Positions 1 to 13,100 of a DNA stretch of 64,000 nt are shown here, piece after piece. Source of the DNA: Amoebophrya sp. A120 (taxonomy: Eukaryota; Sar; Dinophyceae; Syndiniales; Amoebophryaceae). Every line of letters begins with the position of its first letter. Position 1 is the first letter of the stretch. The stretch spans positions 1,893,666-1,957,665 of the forward strand of contig CAJINV010000009.1 in assembly GCA_905178155.1 (NCBI GenBank), given 5' to 3'. The position numbers and the translations under genes were made by a program. The notes under the pieces were generated by a model that was not told the DNA's origin, searched no databases, and was given only the letters and a program-made list of their open reading frames with translations.

Positions 1-275
1 ATAAATTGGAATTTGTACTACGTTCTAGATTTAGTGGTAACTGCTTCGGCTTCGCACTAGTAGCTGCCTGCGCATCACCGCAGCGAGAATTGGTGAATCA
101 ATCACCGTCATCTTCGTCGAAGCGGTTCAATTATAGAGTGGGCGTGATTTTTGATCGATATCAACATCCCAACATTCATCCTCAATATTGGCAGAATGAT
201 CATGATGATGTTTCTGGTCGTGCCAATGAAACAAGTAGAGGTCCAACTCTTATGACAAATTCAAGTTGTACGGTA

Positions 276-2935
276 TCACTGGCGCAGCTGGGAAGTTGTT
301 CGGTTTTTTGCAGTGGATATGGAATAAGTGTCCTCCGCCTCGGTGTTCTCCAAAGCAAGAACATTGTTGTTTTTGACAGCATCCAAAAAGTTTCTCCAAC
401 TGTTCCGGCTGATGCTGCGGTAGAGCAGCGCGTCGTAGTCCTCGGTGTCGCGGACGCGAGTACTCGCCCCTGTGGTCGGGTCATGTTCATGTTGGAGGGG
501 ACTGCAAAACCAAAACAGGTCGCGTTTCATACGCAGCTGCGACTGCACTTGCTTCAAGTTTATCTCAACGTCCTCCGGCGGCGGCACGCTCCCCTCGACC
601 TCGCTTACTATCGAGTGAATCTTTGCCGTGCATGCTTCTTCGAACGCGTGCCCTATTGCTTGCTTTTCTTCTACTTTTAGGTCGTCAAATGTTTTACTCC
701 TGTCCGCAACCGCAACCAGTAGTGGAATCTTGTCAGCACCAGGAGAAATGAATTTCTTAATTCTCTTGACCGCAAATACAGCGAACGCCGTTGGGAGATC
801 ATCTGTGTCTTCAGGTGAGGCTGTGGCTCGCCATTTGATCAAACGTTCGCACGGGTAAGAATCTTGACCTGCACCAGGAGCTGCCTGCAGAGAAAGAACC
901 GCTCTAACTGTTGGCTTCAGCTCCTCGATCTCGTGCACGCTCGGCAATTCTAGCTCTAGGTTGTTCTGATGAAGCAACCGGAAGATTGACTGGCCCATCA
1001 GGACCCCTCCGCTGGTCAGTCTATCCAATCCGTTCATCACCTTGTCGACGTTCGACGGGGCGGGTGTTGGGGTATGCGTGGAGCCGGAGATAGTACCTGC
1101 TAGAGCGCCCCCATCATCAAGCGGGTCACCCAAAAGGTTCACGGGTGTGAGATGAGAAATTGCGATCTGCATAATTTTCTTTGAGATCTCCACATATTCT
1201 GCCATCAAGTCCTCACCGATCATATTCTCGTCAATGTCAATCATAACCACGACCGCGGCGTCGCTTTCAGATGGAGCAGTAACAGTAGTGTCTGTCGTCC
1301 TAGCCTCCCGTGACTTGGCCTTGTCTCTTCCGAATCGTCGTCCCAGAAAGGACCACGCCTTGATCTTCGACGGAGGCGGAAGCCGGTGCGAAGCTTTTGC
1401 TTTCCCTTCTGCCACGGAGCCGTGGTGCACTTCTCCAGTCATAACGTCGCGTCGTGTTCGTTGGTTGCGTGCACCACGCCGCGAAGTAGACCCAGACGAC
1501 GAAGAAGCTCGAGTTTGCAACATCTTTCCTTCTGCTCGGTTATTCGCACGGGGCGGCGACGCCCCCAGTTCCCCAGCGCTACCAAACCCGTCGCTACTAG
1601 TAGGAAACGAATCCGCCGAGCCAGGGGCGGGCGCGGAGGTGGATGTCGCATTAATCACTTTGTCATGATTTTTGTGGCGCCTCGTGGAGGTTCGATGCTG
1701 GTCGCGCGAAGATGCGCCGGCCAGGTCGTGTGATGCAGTTTCATCTGCTTGTAGCAGCGATTGCGCCATACGGCGAAACTTTGCCAGCGGGCTCTCGTTC
1801 TTCTGTTCTTCGCCGACTTGTTCGCTACTTTTTCGACCGGCGGGCCCGGATTGCTCTGCAGAGAACGAGGCCTGTCCTGCACGTCCTGCGTGACCACCGC
1901 TGGTCTTCGCCGCCGGCCCGTCATTTGTCCTCGGCGCGGCAGTCCTGGTCGTGGCTCTCTGTGCTTTTCCGCCGACGTTCGCCACGTGGTCGTCTTGTCT
2001 TCCGTTGATGTCGGCAAAGGCGCTCGGCGCCTCCACCGGCTTCCCGCGCGAACGACCGTGGTGCGTGGCCCGTGAAGCTCCTGGGCGGCCTCTCTCGCGG
2101 TCAGCCGCGTCGTTCTCAGCGTTGCTGCTGGTCACATCAGTGTCCGCTCCTTTCTTGGCGGCGCGACCGCTTACAGAGGCGATCAGTTCGCCGTTGTTGT
2201 CTACCTCCGCAGCGCGCTGTAACAGAGAGTCGCCATCCTCGTCGTTTATGCCCAGGAAAATAAATCATGAGAGCAAGGTGCGTTGTCATCTTCTCATCTA
2301 AATCTCCATACTCAAATGCAGGGGGCTCAGGTAATTTTATTCTTTGTGGTATAAACACCAACTCCATCACGAAACAACCGGAACAATTGTCGGAGATACA
2401 AAATAAATCCTTCTTAGTAGTCAGAGGAGGATGTACTTGTACCTGCTGTGCTCGTCAGCCCGCCCAACACCAGATGATAATATGTGCGTTGTTGCCTGCA
2501 CGCTTCTACTAACTTGTTGCCTGACGAGAAGCAGACGTGTTCATCTGGTGCTTTTGAAGATGAAGCAAGCTGTGACCTTACGCTTTTTTTTATTTTCCCT
2601 GCCATATCGTCATCTAGTATCTGCAGGTGGGGTGGTTGCAGAAGCGAGTCCAAGAAGGAAGTCAGCATTGGGAAAGCAGGACCCGGCTCCTCTTCTTCCA
2701 CGTAGTCTTCCCCGTTCTGCGCCGCGCGTTCTCGTGCGAGACGGCGCCGTTCCTCTTTTTCCGCGCGCTTCATCCGCGCTCGGGCCTGGTGGTAAGCGCG
2801 CTGACGGTCTCGGGGTGCCATGAAGTCGAGCTGTTGTGCTGCGACAAGAACCATCGGGGGACCAACAACAAGCAACCACCCCTGTTGAAGCAGAAGCAAC
2901 AGGATCTGCTGAATCGTCATCTTCAACATCGACAT
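276..2935 (-). CDS. Unknown secreted or membrane-anchored protein, two exons
   Basis: Two minus-strand open stretches are read as one gene. The first begins at the ATG at 2935 and opens with a hydrophobic stretch (residues about 4-34, Leu-rich) that looks like a signal peptide or anchor. It is followed by an Arg/Glu-rich, probably helical segment. The second stretch (about 2237 down to the TGA at 276) has no ATG in its first 120 or so codons, and an in-frame TGA lies just upstream, so it must be spliced to something. The only AG after that TGA that fits before clearly coding sequence is at about 2238. I could not fix the donor: GT sites near 2450-2520 are possible. The second exon has a long Ser/Ala/Arg-rich linker and then an ordered C-terminal half of about 300 residues that I do not recognise. 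The function is unknown, and two separate genes cannot be excluded. Confidence 0.55.
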
Positions 2936-5304
2936 GTTGCTGGCAGGTGCTGGATTTTGTTACTTGTAAATCAATCGATGTTCAAAAATTTTTGAAGCAC
3001 ACACTTCGTCAAACATCATCTCCGGAACTGAAATTCGCAGCGGATGTACGAGTGTAAAAGTTTCCGAAATAATCCCAGAAAAAAAGTGATTTATCTGCTG
3101 AGGCTGGCCCACCAGAGTTCTTCTACACATACATATGTAGATCTTGGAGAAGCTGAAGCCGATAACGAAGCAAAGCACGATATTTCGTGTGCTGTAGCTG
3201 TATGTCAGGAAAAAATAGGAAGCGTCGAAATCATAGCTTTTTAACTGCTTGTTAACGAAAAACGACTTCGTTGGTGACAAAGGTGCTACAAATGCAAATT
3301 GAAATTCATGACGATGTGGATGTGTTTCAAGATGTTTAATAAGTTTGTTTGTATGGACGTAGCGCGACACGATGCTTTATTTAATCGTACGAAGCACGCA
3401 GGATGTGCGGTTGACGGACGAGATCATAACGAGCCCACGATAAATATACGAAAAATGCACGATAGAGACAAATCAGAACGTCCTGAAAGATACGATGTGA
3501 GATTATGATCGTAGCGCCACATAATATTTCATCGTCGTTCCTCTTCAGGAGACCTATTGAGACGTCGAGCCCTTTTTTTCATCACATGGATGAAAGTGGA
3601 AAAAGAATTGCAAGGCAGTCAAAGTCATTAAGTGAAATAATAATAAATGGGGCCTCGCCTTTCATGATCAATAATGAATTTTCCGACCGATGACATCCTG
3701 TTCTGACGATGACACTCCAATAATTTTTGTTGGCGCGCAGGAAGAGAATGAGAAGAACGCTACCACCACTATTTGGGACGACAGTCATGATCTTTATGGT
3801 CCGAAGATTTTTTTTCAACCGACTCAAAAGCTCAAGTAGAAAACTTGATGTTGTGAAGTGTAGCGCAAGTCGGTGAGTGAGTAAAAATCCGACAAGTTGC
3901 AATCTGAATCTCGATGAAATAATGATACTTCCGCGCTAAGGCTAAGCGCAGACGTGATAACGACACGGCAAATGGTTTTTTCCGTCTCCCGGGTTCGGGC
4001 GATGACAATTTGAGAAAAATACACCCCACTCCTGATTAATTTGAAATCAATTTATCGCTCAGTGAATAAAACACATGCATCATTCTACTTCTTTTGCAAT
4101 GAAATATGTACAGTTCGAGGGCCTAAAATATGTTTAATGACGATATTTTTTTAAGAAGAGGACAAGGTGGTGGAGGCTCGACAACCGGCGCCTAGCGGCA
4201 CGCATGCGAGTCGTGTTGTAAAATATCACGCAAGTACAAGTAGATTGAGCCCACCTGCTGGTATTCGTATTTCACATAGTGTTTTTCTTGAACAAAAACA
4301 TGTCAAACATTTACAACACAAATTTAAATTTTCAGTAATAGCTAGAGGGTCCCTCTCCCGGTCATTTTACCGTTGTCCTGGGTGTAGTAGTACTACGACG
4401 AAATCGAAGAGCTCCTGCACCTCTTTTTAAAATGCGCCGAACTTCATCACCAGTCGTGGTTTTATCGTCGGTCGTAGAAAAAATCTCACAGGTCACCGTG
4501 TCCGGAAGCTGCTGCGCGTGGTCGGGGCAAGACTATGCGCTGTAAATCAAAATTTACCGGACAAGTACTCAGACGCAATCGTAAAGATCCTGACTCTGCT
4601 GCTCCTGCATGACAAGATTCTTTGTCTTTTATTTGTCATTGTAGTCCGAAACAACAAATAGTACGGGCGCTGGATTCCTTCTGGTAAAATGAACTAAAAT
4701 TTGTTCAGCATTTTTCTACGCTATTGTACGCTTTTTACATTGTACGGTAAAGTCGTTGATGCTGTTGCATTACATACGAACGCCCGCCTTCGAATTCACC
4801 TGGTTTCGCCGTCTGTCCCTTGAAGCAAAGGAAGATGAGCCGGAACTTCCTCCAGCTAGTATTTCTATGGTATGCGACGACGCGGTTGCGCCAGCAACTG
4901 TTGAGTTCGCTGGGGTGGGAGATGTTTTGTTGCCCAAATACTATTCAAAGGAAAAGCCAACGCTGCTTCGCTATGCCTCTGGCAATTGATCAAACCGCAA
5001 CAGGAGCTAGGTACGTGATACTTTAATAATTTGCAACCGACATGGAAACAGATACAAAAATGCAGGATTTTCGACGTGGACCGGTAGAGCTAAGAACGTC
5101 AAAGAGGGCCTGAGGCTGAGCGCTGCAAACGTCAAATTGACAACTGTCACCTGCTCAAACTCAATACGTCCCGCTTCGTACTACCAGCTATCACAATGAC
5201 CTTCATGCAGCAGCAAGGAAGTAGTGAGAGTCCCCCCTTCCTCCAGTCGCACTCGCATCTACAAATGCGAAGCAGCATCACATTTGTGAGAACAGGGGTG
5301 ATTT
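2936..5304. other. Intergenic region without a recognised gene
   Basis: Only short unsupported ORFs on both strands are present. A plus-strand stretch at 4756-4989 has coding-like character but no recognisable domain and no clear splice partners. A 12-bp palindrome AAATTTAAATTT lies at 4320-4331, and TGCATGACAA at 4606-4615 matches a motif repeated inside the introner at 12.4 kb. Confidence 0.5.
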
Positions 5305-6542
5305 TTATAGCAGCGGCTCTATTTTCTTCCGTAACATCAAGGGCTGCCGTCCTTCCTGCATCGCCAGGATAAGGTCTGCTTCTGCGACTCGTTGCTGGTG
5401 ATGCCAGTTCAGGTAGAGGTCTACCAGGGTCTGGAGCAGCCCGTCACTGCGAACGACCTCCGCCGTCTGCTGCAGGAATGCCGATCCCGTGGAAAAAACA
5501 TGTCGTCCCAGGCTGGCTGCGTCGCGCGACCTCGCGAGTATGCTGTCCGAGACGGTTTCGGTCGCGGTGATCGCTTGTGACTTGAACGCTTGTGCGCAGG
5601 TGGTGACGTGGACAAGGCCCTCCCTGCAAAAGTCGGCATACCAACTGTACCACGGGTGGAACCCCATTACGCGGTGCGTGTTGCTAAACACCTGGGCGGC
5701 AAAAACGAAAACCAGCAGGGCCGCGACCGCCTTTCGCAGCAGCGCGCTCGGAAACATCGCGTCCCAATCCTCCCAGAGGTGCCTTCCGTACACCCGCATG
5801 TTCAGCACTACGTAAAACCACATGCACATCACGGATCCCAGCCAAATCCACCTGTCGTATTGATCCAGTTTTTCATTGATTTCATCATCAGTCTGAGTTC
5901 GTCTTCATTCATCAACAATCGTTTATGTTGTCGCTTGCACCCACAGAGGTTCTGCATCTTCAAACATCAAAAGACTCAACACCCTCGTATTCTCAACTGC
6001 CAATGCAGCGCCGCCTCGTGTTCGGCTGACTTTCGGGATTCTGCGCGGTCCCTGTCAACAGGTACTCCGATCTTAGCCACACTCGTGCCCGTTCTTGTGC
6101 GACTAGTCATCAGAGTGTCCGCCGGTGCTGCTTTATTCTCCGCCGCAGCGTCCTCGTCGATCATCCCGGTGACCGAGTTCACTGTCAGCAGCCTGGTGCT
6201 TTTTTTCTGATGATCACGGAGGAGGAGTCTACCAGCATCGTCGCTAGGACTTGCACTTGCTGCGTGTTCACCCTGTGTGCGACCATCCCCGGAGGTGCTG
6301 TCCTTGCCGGCTTCGGCTCCCATCGGTAGTTCTCGCTGGAGCAATTTCATTGCAACGCGATCGGTCTTCTCTTTGTAGTACTTGCCATTGCGGAAAAACT
6401 CGGCTGTCGCGACAGCAGTTTCCTCGTAGTAAAAGTCCAGTTTCAAGCGGTCCACGACGATACACACACCGATGAGGTACCCACACATGCACACCATCAC
6501 GATGCTCACGTGAATGCAGTTCCGCAAGGTCCACACGCTCAT
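5305..6542 (-). CDS. Small multi-pass membrane protein, unknown family, two exons
   Basis: Exon 1 starts at the ATG at 6542 and encodes a membrane segment within the first 35 residues (residues about 10-31), followed by a charged Ser/Ala-rich linker. Exon 2 starts after the acceptor AG at 5894-5893, because an in-frame TGA lies just upstream. It continues to the TAA at 5305 and encodes a Trp/Tyr-rich region with two further hydrophobic segments, then an amphipathic tail. The donor is uncertain. A canonical GT at 6065 keeps the frame and gives about 354 residues; a later non-GT junction after the CAG near 5990 would also keep it. I do not recognise the family. The layout suggests an integral membrane protein of the endomembrane system, which is inference only. 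Confidence 0.6.
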
Positions 6543-9500
6543 CTTGATCTTCTGTTCTGACGTTGTATCCAGAACCTTATGGACGCGATGGCTTCGTAGT
6601 TCCGATTAAGGACTAGAACAGGTGGAGCTGATGCAACAACACAGCACACTGTCAGCGTCCTTCTCACCAGAGTCGTGATTTCCGCAGAGCAGAATGAGCT
6701 TCGACGACGACAGAGGCCACGTCATTTGTTTTCAAGCGGATAAAGCGCATCTGCACGGAAATCTATAGCTAGAGTGTGGTCCACGTTACAGTTACTACAT
6801 ATACATACAGATACTTGCATACGATATACGCTTCTGCCAGCGCCGTTCGTTGTACGTGTGCGCGGCAGGAGCACCTCTACCGCTGCACTGAAATGCGCAA
6901 AAACACAGAAACAAGTATCTATGGTTATTTTACGTAGCTACGATGGTCATCTTCCTGAGTAGCAGAAGACGTTTGTCTGCAACTGTTTCCCTGAGGACAT
7001 ACGAATACTTTCCCACAACTTTACGAGCACAGTCAATATGTTAACCTTCGTCTGGTTTCTGGCTTTCCGTTTCCTAATCGCGGGCCGCGATTAGGAAAAC
7101 GTTGTTTTGTGACGCACGATCTTGTCTTTGACGAACAACAACGAAGCGGCGGACAATACGAAGCGTGCAAAGTAATTCATTGGAAAAACAACGACGACCC
7201 AGAAACTTGCGACGCCCCCGACAAGAATGATTGCTCTTTCTGTGCCCACGACGAAATGTGTATCAGTAGTGCGCACGACGACGAAATCTCTTCATGTTCA
7301 ATCAACATTCTTCAACGATGCACAACATGCTGAAAAGTTGCGTTTCTCCTGGTCCTGTCCGGGAAAACACGCGGCCAGCAGAGCAGTGCCAGTGGTCCGT
7401 CCTGGTTGCTCAAAGTCACACCGAACAAAAAGGTCGAACCAGAAGTACGATAATCGTACTTAATCCTTCGCCTGGTTGCACTTGCATAGCTGTTTTGTTT
7501 GGAAATAGCCATCTGTAGACGAGTTTTAGACCACAGAATCAGCGAGAAAACAAAGAGTAGTGTTTACTTGGTGAAGCTGTATTCAACAAATTGAATTTGA
7601 AACGAATGTTAATCCGTGGTAGTAATGCAGCGAAATGGAGGTTACAACTTCGGATCACTAATTTTCTCTCTAGTACTAGTCGTTGATGCATGTTGAAAGA
7701 CAAAGACTATATTAAGCGCTTGTATATTTCAGTTCATCGATAAATATGTTGCTTCCTCCAGTAAAGTTTGTGTGACTGGGCCAGAGGAGCTCCGCGCACA
7801 CGCTAGTTTCTATTGGTATTGTTTCTGCTACCCTGCGAAATTTTTTGCAATCCACTGCAACGCGGCGATTGTCCTGTACTCGAGTTGTTCCTGTTACTGC
7901 TCACTAAATGTGTTTTGTTTATTTCAGATTGATTCCGTATCCCCATACTGATTCTAAAACTTACTATGGTTTAGCTACAACAACTTCATCACTGGTTGTT
8001 TTTGTTCAATACTATCACTACTTTCTTTTCGAAGTTCTCTCATTTAGATTTAGTCAAAGCACGCCCGATTTCTTCTTTCTTGCAAGACGTAGGAGCTCAC
8101 GAAGTCTTAATTCTTTATTATCCCAAAGATACAACTCATACTCATGTTCACTGCAAGATGAACCATGATAAAATGTTATTATCAGGTGGATTTAAGTCTC
8201 TAATTATTATGTGTGAATATTATTTGTGTAAAAAGGTTATTCTTCATATTCACGGCAAATCGAAACGGTATCCGTAGTTGAGGTTGAGCCACCCAGGAAA
8301 AAGGAGCTGTTTCCCAACTTCTTGTTTAATGGAAGCCGAATTCTGTGGCACTTCTATTACTATTCCGAAACGAATGTGTAAGAGCGGAAACGGCAGCTAA
8401 ACTGGATATAATTACTTATGATAACCTCATCTCTACTATTTTTTGTTCTTTATTCTTGGCAGCTCGCTGCATCGGTCGTGCTTACTATTATTTAGTTAAG
8501 TAAGTGGCTGCTATGCTGGTGGCCGCGCTACGCTCATCTCGAGCTGCAATGACCACATGAAGCCACAAAATTCTTCAAAATAGATAGTTTTCCACATCGG
8601 CAGCGATATAATTCGTTCGATAATTGCACCCTCGTTTATGGTTTTGGCTACCACCTGAAGTGATGTTCGTGAGGTTCTAAAAAATGGTGCGATTCATCTC
8701 CTGTGCTCTTCATGTCAGTCTTAATGCTGCAGCTTCGTGGTCCGTCGTGCAGCAAACGACCTCGTCATTGATGCACTTTTTTCACGAACTTGTGCGGTGA
8801 CGGCGGTGGACGATGCGTCGGCGAGGTATGCAGAGAAAAACGACAATGTCAATCATATCGAGCAGAAGTCTGCAAGTCCCATTTTTTTTTTATCTTTGCG
8901 TGTACTCGGAGTCAGATGTTGATGTAAGTCGGACTGGCTCCACCTATGCATAGTGACAACTAGATCAGCATCCCTGCTTTTGGAGAAGGCCTGAGTTCCG
9001 TTCATACATTTGAAAAAGATGCTTGTTTCAACATCATGGTCGAGCAAAAACGCGCGCATCTACGAAGACCACGAACCTTGACTCGATGACTCAATGTCGT
9101 GCTAGTTTACCCACATAGATTGGCGGAATTCGGTTCTCACCCTGTATCGCAGCCAAAAAGAGTACAACCAACTGAGTCAAATTGCAAATCGATACTTAAA
9201 GCACAAAAAGGTACACGACAAGGGTGGTGCTGTTGCGATCATGATACAGATACGGCAAACCATCATCTTCATCAAATTAATAGAGATATTTTTGGTGAGC
9301 GCCACACTGCATCGCAAATTGCCCTCACCAATCATTATCTGGTTTGCCAAAATTCAAATTGTAAATCACATGATAAATAAGACTATATTATTTCATCCAT
9401 TACATGGCAAGAATCGGTGGAACTGACCACGTCGCTGGTTGCCATTTCTGTTCTTTTCGTACCGGGCTGCAATGGTGCGTCATTGGCGGAAACCTAAAAT

Positions 9501-10117
9501 TTAAATTTTCGAAATAGTTTTCTCAACTGTCCTGCACGTGCGCTCGCTTTTTTTTCAAACATTTGTTTTTTTTTGTTTTTGTATAGCGTTTGGCGCATCA
9601 TCAGTCTACACTTCGTTTCAAAACGAAAGTCTTCGAAGCGAAGCTCTACTCTGCGATGTTATCACTAAGAAACAACATCTGTGACCACGCGTTGCATGCC
9701 GCCGGTACTGGGAGTCTGCAACTCCTTTCCACTGTGCTCGTAGTAGGCGACAGCCGCGCTCTTCGAGCGCAAGCCACTTGTGTGTTCCTCCTCCGCACCT
9801 CCTTCATTTGACGTGCTAGCGCTCCTGTGCCGGTTGTTTTGATGGTGCGATAAAAGTCCTAAAAAAAGTTGCGACGTCAGTATCCAGTGTGAGTCGATGG
9901 ATCGCGTTCGCTCCAGTTGTTATTGACATCGACAGCATTTTTGACTGCCTTGAACAGCAATTTTGCTTTGAACATCTCCTACTTCTACTTGGATCCCAGT
10001 GAAGATATTAATACGACTGTCGTCTGCTATCAAAGCAAGGGAGTAGACGCGCTAGCGGAGCCGGCGCCATAAGTAAAGAGGAAAAAACCAAAAAAAAAAA
10101 AGATCCATCAAGGCGTC
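6543..10117. other. Long intergenic region, nothing recognised
   Basis: About 3.6 kb of mixed sequence with short ORFs in all frames and no domain I recognise. It holds T-rich runs around 9548-9582, a perfect 14-bp palindrome AAAATTTAAATTTT at 9496-9509, and an A-run at about 10091-10101. That A-run lies just past the stop codon of the minus-strand gene that ends at 10118. No tRNA-like or rRNA-like sequence was seen. Confidence 0.5.
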
Positions 10118-13100
10118 TTACGCTGTCCCTTGTGCGGCCAGAAAGCCATCGCCCGTTGGCCACGTCATGGTGCTCGCCAAAGCCGGCGGAGGGTGGTCCG
10201 GTAGATGCGTGGGGTCGTCGGTCTCCAGCAAAGTGATGCCAGGCGGCGAACGCGTCGGAGTTTTCTTCGGCGACTTTCTGGCCGACATGCTCATGGAGAG
10301 ATTGACTGGAGGATCCGCGATGGAATACGAGTGCGCGACAAGGTTCGGATCCGTGGCCGCGTGCGTCATCGGGAGCTGGTGGTAAGCCCCAGCCTCGGTG
10401 GAGGACTCGTGATGGTGCTGCTGTAGCACCGGGGATAGCAACTGCACGGGGTGCTGACCTTGCATCGTGCTATGATGATCTTCACGCAACAAGGTAGTGT
10501 GGTTCTCGCCTCCACCCGTGCTGACAGCGGCGAGGTGATGCGCGGCCTGATAGTGGTCTTGACTGATGCTCGTCAAATGCGCGCTCGTCCCCAACTGATC
10601 ATGTGGTGCGGGTGACGTGGACAAAGCCGCCTGCATAGCTGCATTGTAATGCTGCAGAACACTGTGTTGATCCGCAAGTTCGTGGAGAAGTTGCTGGCCG
10701 TGCTGATGATCGTGGTGCTGCAGCGTCGCAGCAGCCGCTCCACTCGCATTGGCATTTGTTGCGCCTGAGTTTGTTGTTCCGTAAAACGACGACTGTTGCT
10801 GCGTCAGTTCCGGCTGCGAAGACGGGTGGTCTACTACGCCGCCCGGCGTACTCGCGTTGCCGCCTGCAAAGCCAACGTGATTCTGGTGGTTGCTTTGAGC
10901 ACCATGCAGAGCTTGGTGCGGCGCTCCAGCACCCGGCGCGGTGGCGGCCGCCATAGCTGCGACAGCACCGGCTGCACTGGCACCGGAGATGTACAATGCA
11001 TGCTGGTGAACAAGCTCCTGGTAGCTGTTAGCGTAAGAATCGGACAACGGCGACGCGTTGTAGTTGCTGTGGTCAGCGGTCGGCATGGTTCCCATTTGGG
11101 CATAGTGCTGTGCCGCGCCGGCATTGGTCGACGCTCCGCCCGCAGCTCCGGGCGTCGTGGAAGTACCGTACTGGGTCGCACAACTGCTGTTGTAGTTGTG
11201 GTGCTGGTGATGTTGGTGCCCATGCCCGCCACCGCCCGAAGTCGAGTGCATCTGGTGGTCTTGGTGTGGTGAGTTTGCGGCAACAGCAACAAAACTGTGC
11301 TGAATAGTCCCGTGTTGATGCTGGTGGTGGTGATGCTGCTGCTGGTGGGCCGCTGCTGCCGTCGCACTCTGGTGCTGGTTGTGCATGGCCGGCTGGTGGT
11401 GCTGCTGCTGTTGCGCCGCAGGACCAGCTGCCCCCAAGTGGTGCAGATCACTCGATTGATGGTGTTGACCACTGAAGTGATTCTGCATCAGATGCAGCCC
11501 GTTGCCGGTACTGGCCCCGCCTTGATGCGCCGACGCGGCGCCGGCGGTCGTGTTCGCACCGGAAGTGCTGGCAGCCAGCAGCTGCTGTTGGTTGTACTGC
11601 TGCTCAAACAGCGAAGCCGCGGCACTAGATTGATGCTGGTGGGGCGTTACTGCCGACGAATTCTGACTGTATAAGAGCTGCTGAAAGTCCTGGGAGTCCA
11701 CCGCCCCGAACGTGCTTGTCCCGAAAGAGTTCATCGTTGTGGAGCGGTTCGCGCTTGCCAGGGAGTTGAAAGACTGCGAGTGCTTGTTCGACGCATTCAT
11801 CGCCTGCTGCTGCGGCCCCCCGCGGCCGCCGGTAAAGTTGGTGTTGGTAATGGTGTTCAGCGAGGTCGCGCGGGCGCCCACCTGCTGCGGCCCGTTGCAG
11901 TTCTGCATCAGCCCCTGACTCAAGGCTTCCGACGTCGAAACCTAAGGAGCGAGATGGCTCAGTGGACGAAGTATTTTTCTTTTATTCATCAACGCAGAAA
12001 ATATAGAAGTTTTAGATTTAGTACGCATCATCGATCATCCCAACTCCAGCGCAACTTGGATAATGGGCTGCAGCAGCTCGCCTGCACTACACAAACAGTA
12101 CGTAGTAGGCAAGAAGATCCGTTTCAATTATACTGCCGGGCGCTCGTCACGAAGGTAAATTTTCGGCAGGCCTTCTGGCGGCGGCGGCTTTCTGCCACCG
12201 TCGACGCCCGTGACCTGGTCTTCCGCGATCCACTTCTGCACCTGGTGAGACCACTCGCTGCGCAGGCAGACGTCGTGGGCCGCCTGGTACACGGTGAAAC
12301 GGTACTTCAAGTCGTTCGCGGACATGGTGTGGAGAATCTCCCGAAAATGCTTCAACACTCGCACTATCAAATGTAAAAATGTCTGGGTCTCCTGGAAACT
12401 TGTGACGCTGGGTCGCGTATCATGAGGAAGCCATAAGCGCTGGCTCAGCATGACAAGTTGCTGAGCTTCTAGGTGTTGCCTATTCTGCATGACAAACTGC
12501 GTTTTTGCAGGACAGGAAATTGGGGCTCTTGGGTAACCTGCATGACAGGTTTAAGTTCAAGAGTCATGCCAGAGAAGCATGACAAATCGCGCATTCTTCC
12601 AGACCCAGACATTTTTACACTTGATACGCACAGCGCTGATCGAATCGTGGAGCGCCCCGTGGCACCGAATCAAACTTGCAAACGTGTGCGCGTTCAGCGG
12701 GCGCACGTACTGGAACATTTGCGACACCTGGGTACATTTAGTTGGAAAATGTGGGCGTGTGGGTACGGTATGATGGTGAAGTGCGGGCGTACGACGCCGG
12801 CATGCACCGTTTGCACGATGGTGCGTGGTCTACGAGAGCTCAGCTCACGTCTTCTCGATTTCGCTGATCCGCGAAATTTTAAAATTTTATTTTTATTGCA
12901 AGAATATTTGAAATCCAAAGAAAATGCAAATCATTAACTATGTATGCATGTTGTAATCGTGTGATATGGAGTCTATCATACTTTGTTCCACGTAACAAGC
13001 CGCGAAATATTAAAGTTTCATTTTTTTTGTAGATGAAAATCCGCGAAATTTCAAAAATTTATTTTTATAGAGAACACATGAAAGTGTCGAAATGTAGTTT

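Noticed and set aside
6-680. 224-codon plus-strand ORF
   Set aside because: It overlaps the clearly coding minus-strand frame (276-2237) and has no domain; it is a shadow.
12360-12631. A non-canonical (non GT-AG) intron at the introner A site
   Set aside because: Precise excision would give GT...TA, but shifting the cut by one base into each direct repeat gives GT-AG and keeps the frame, so canonical splicing is sufficient.
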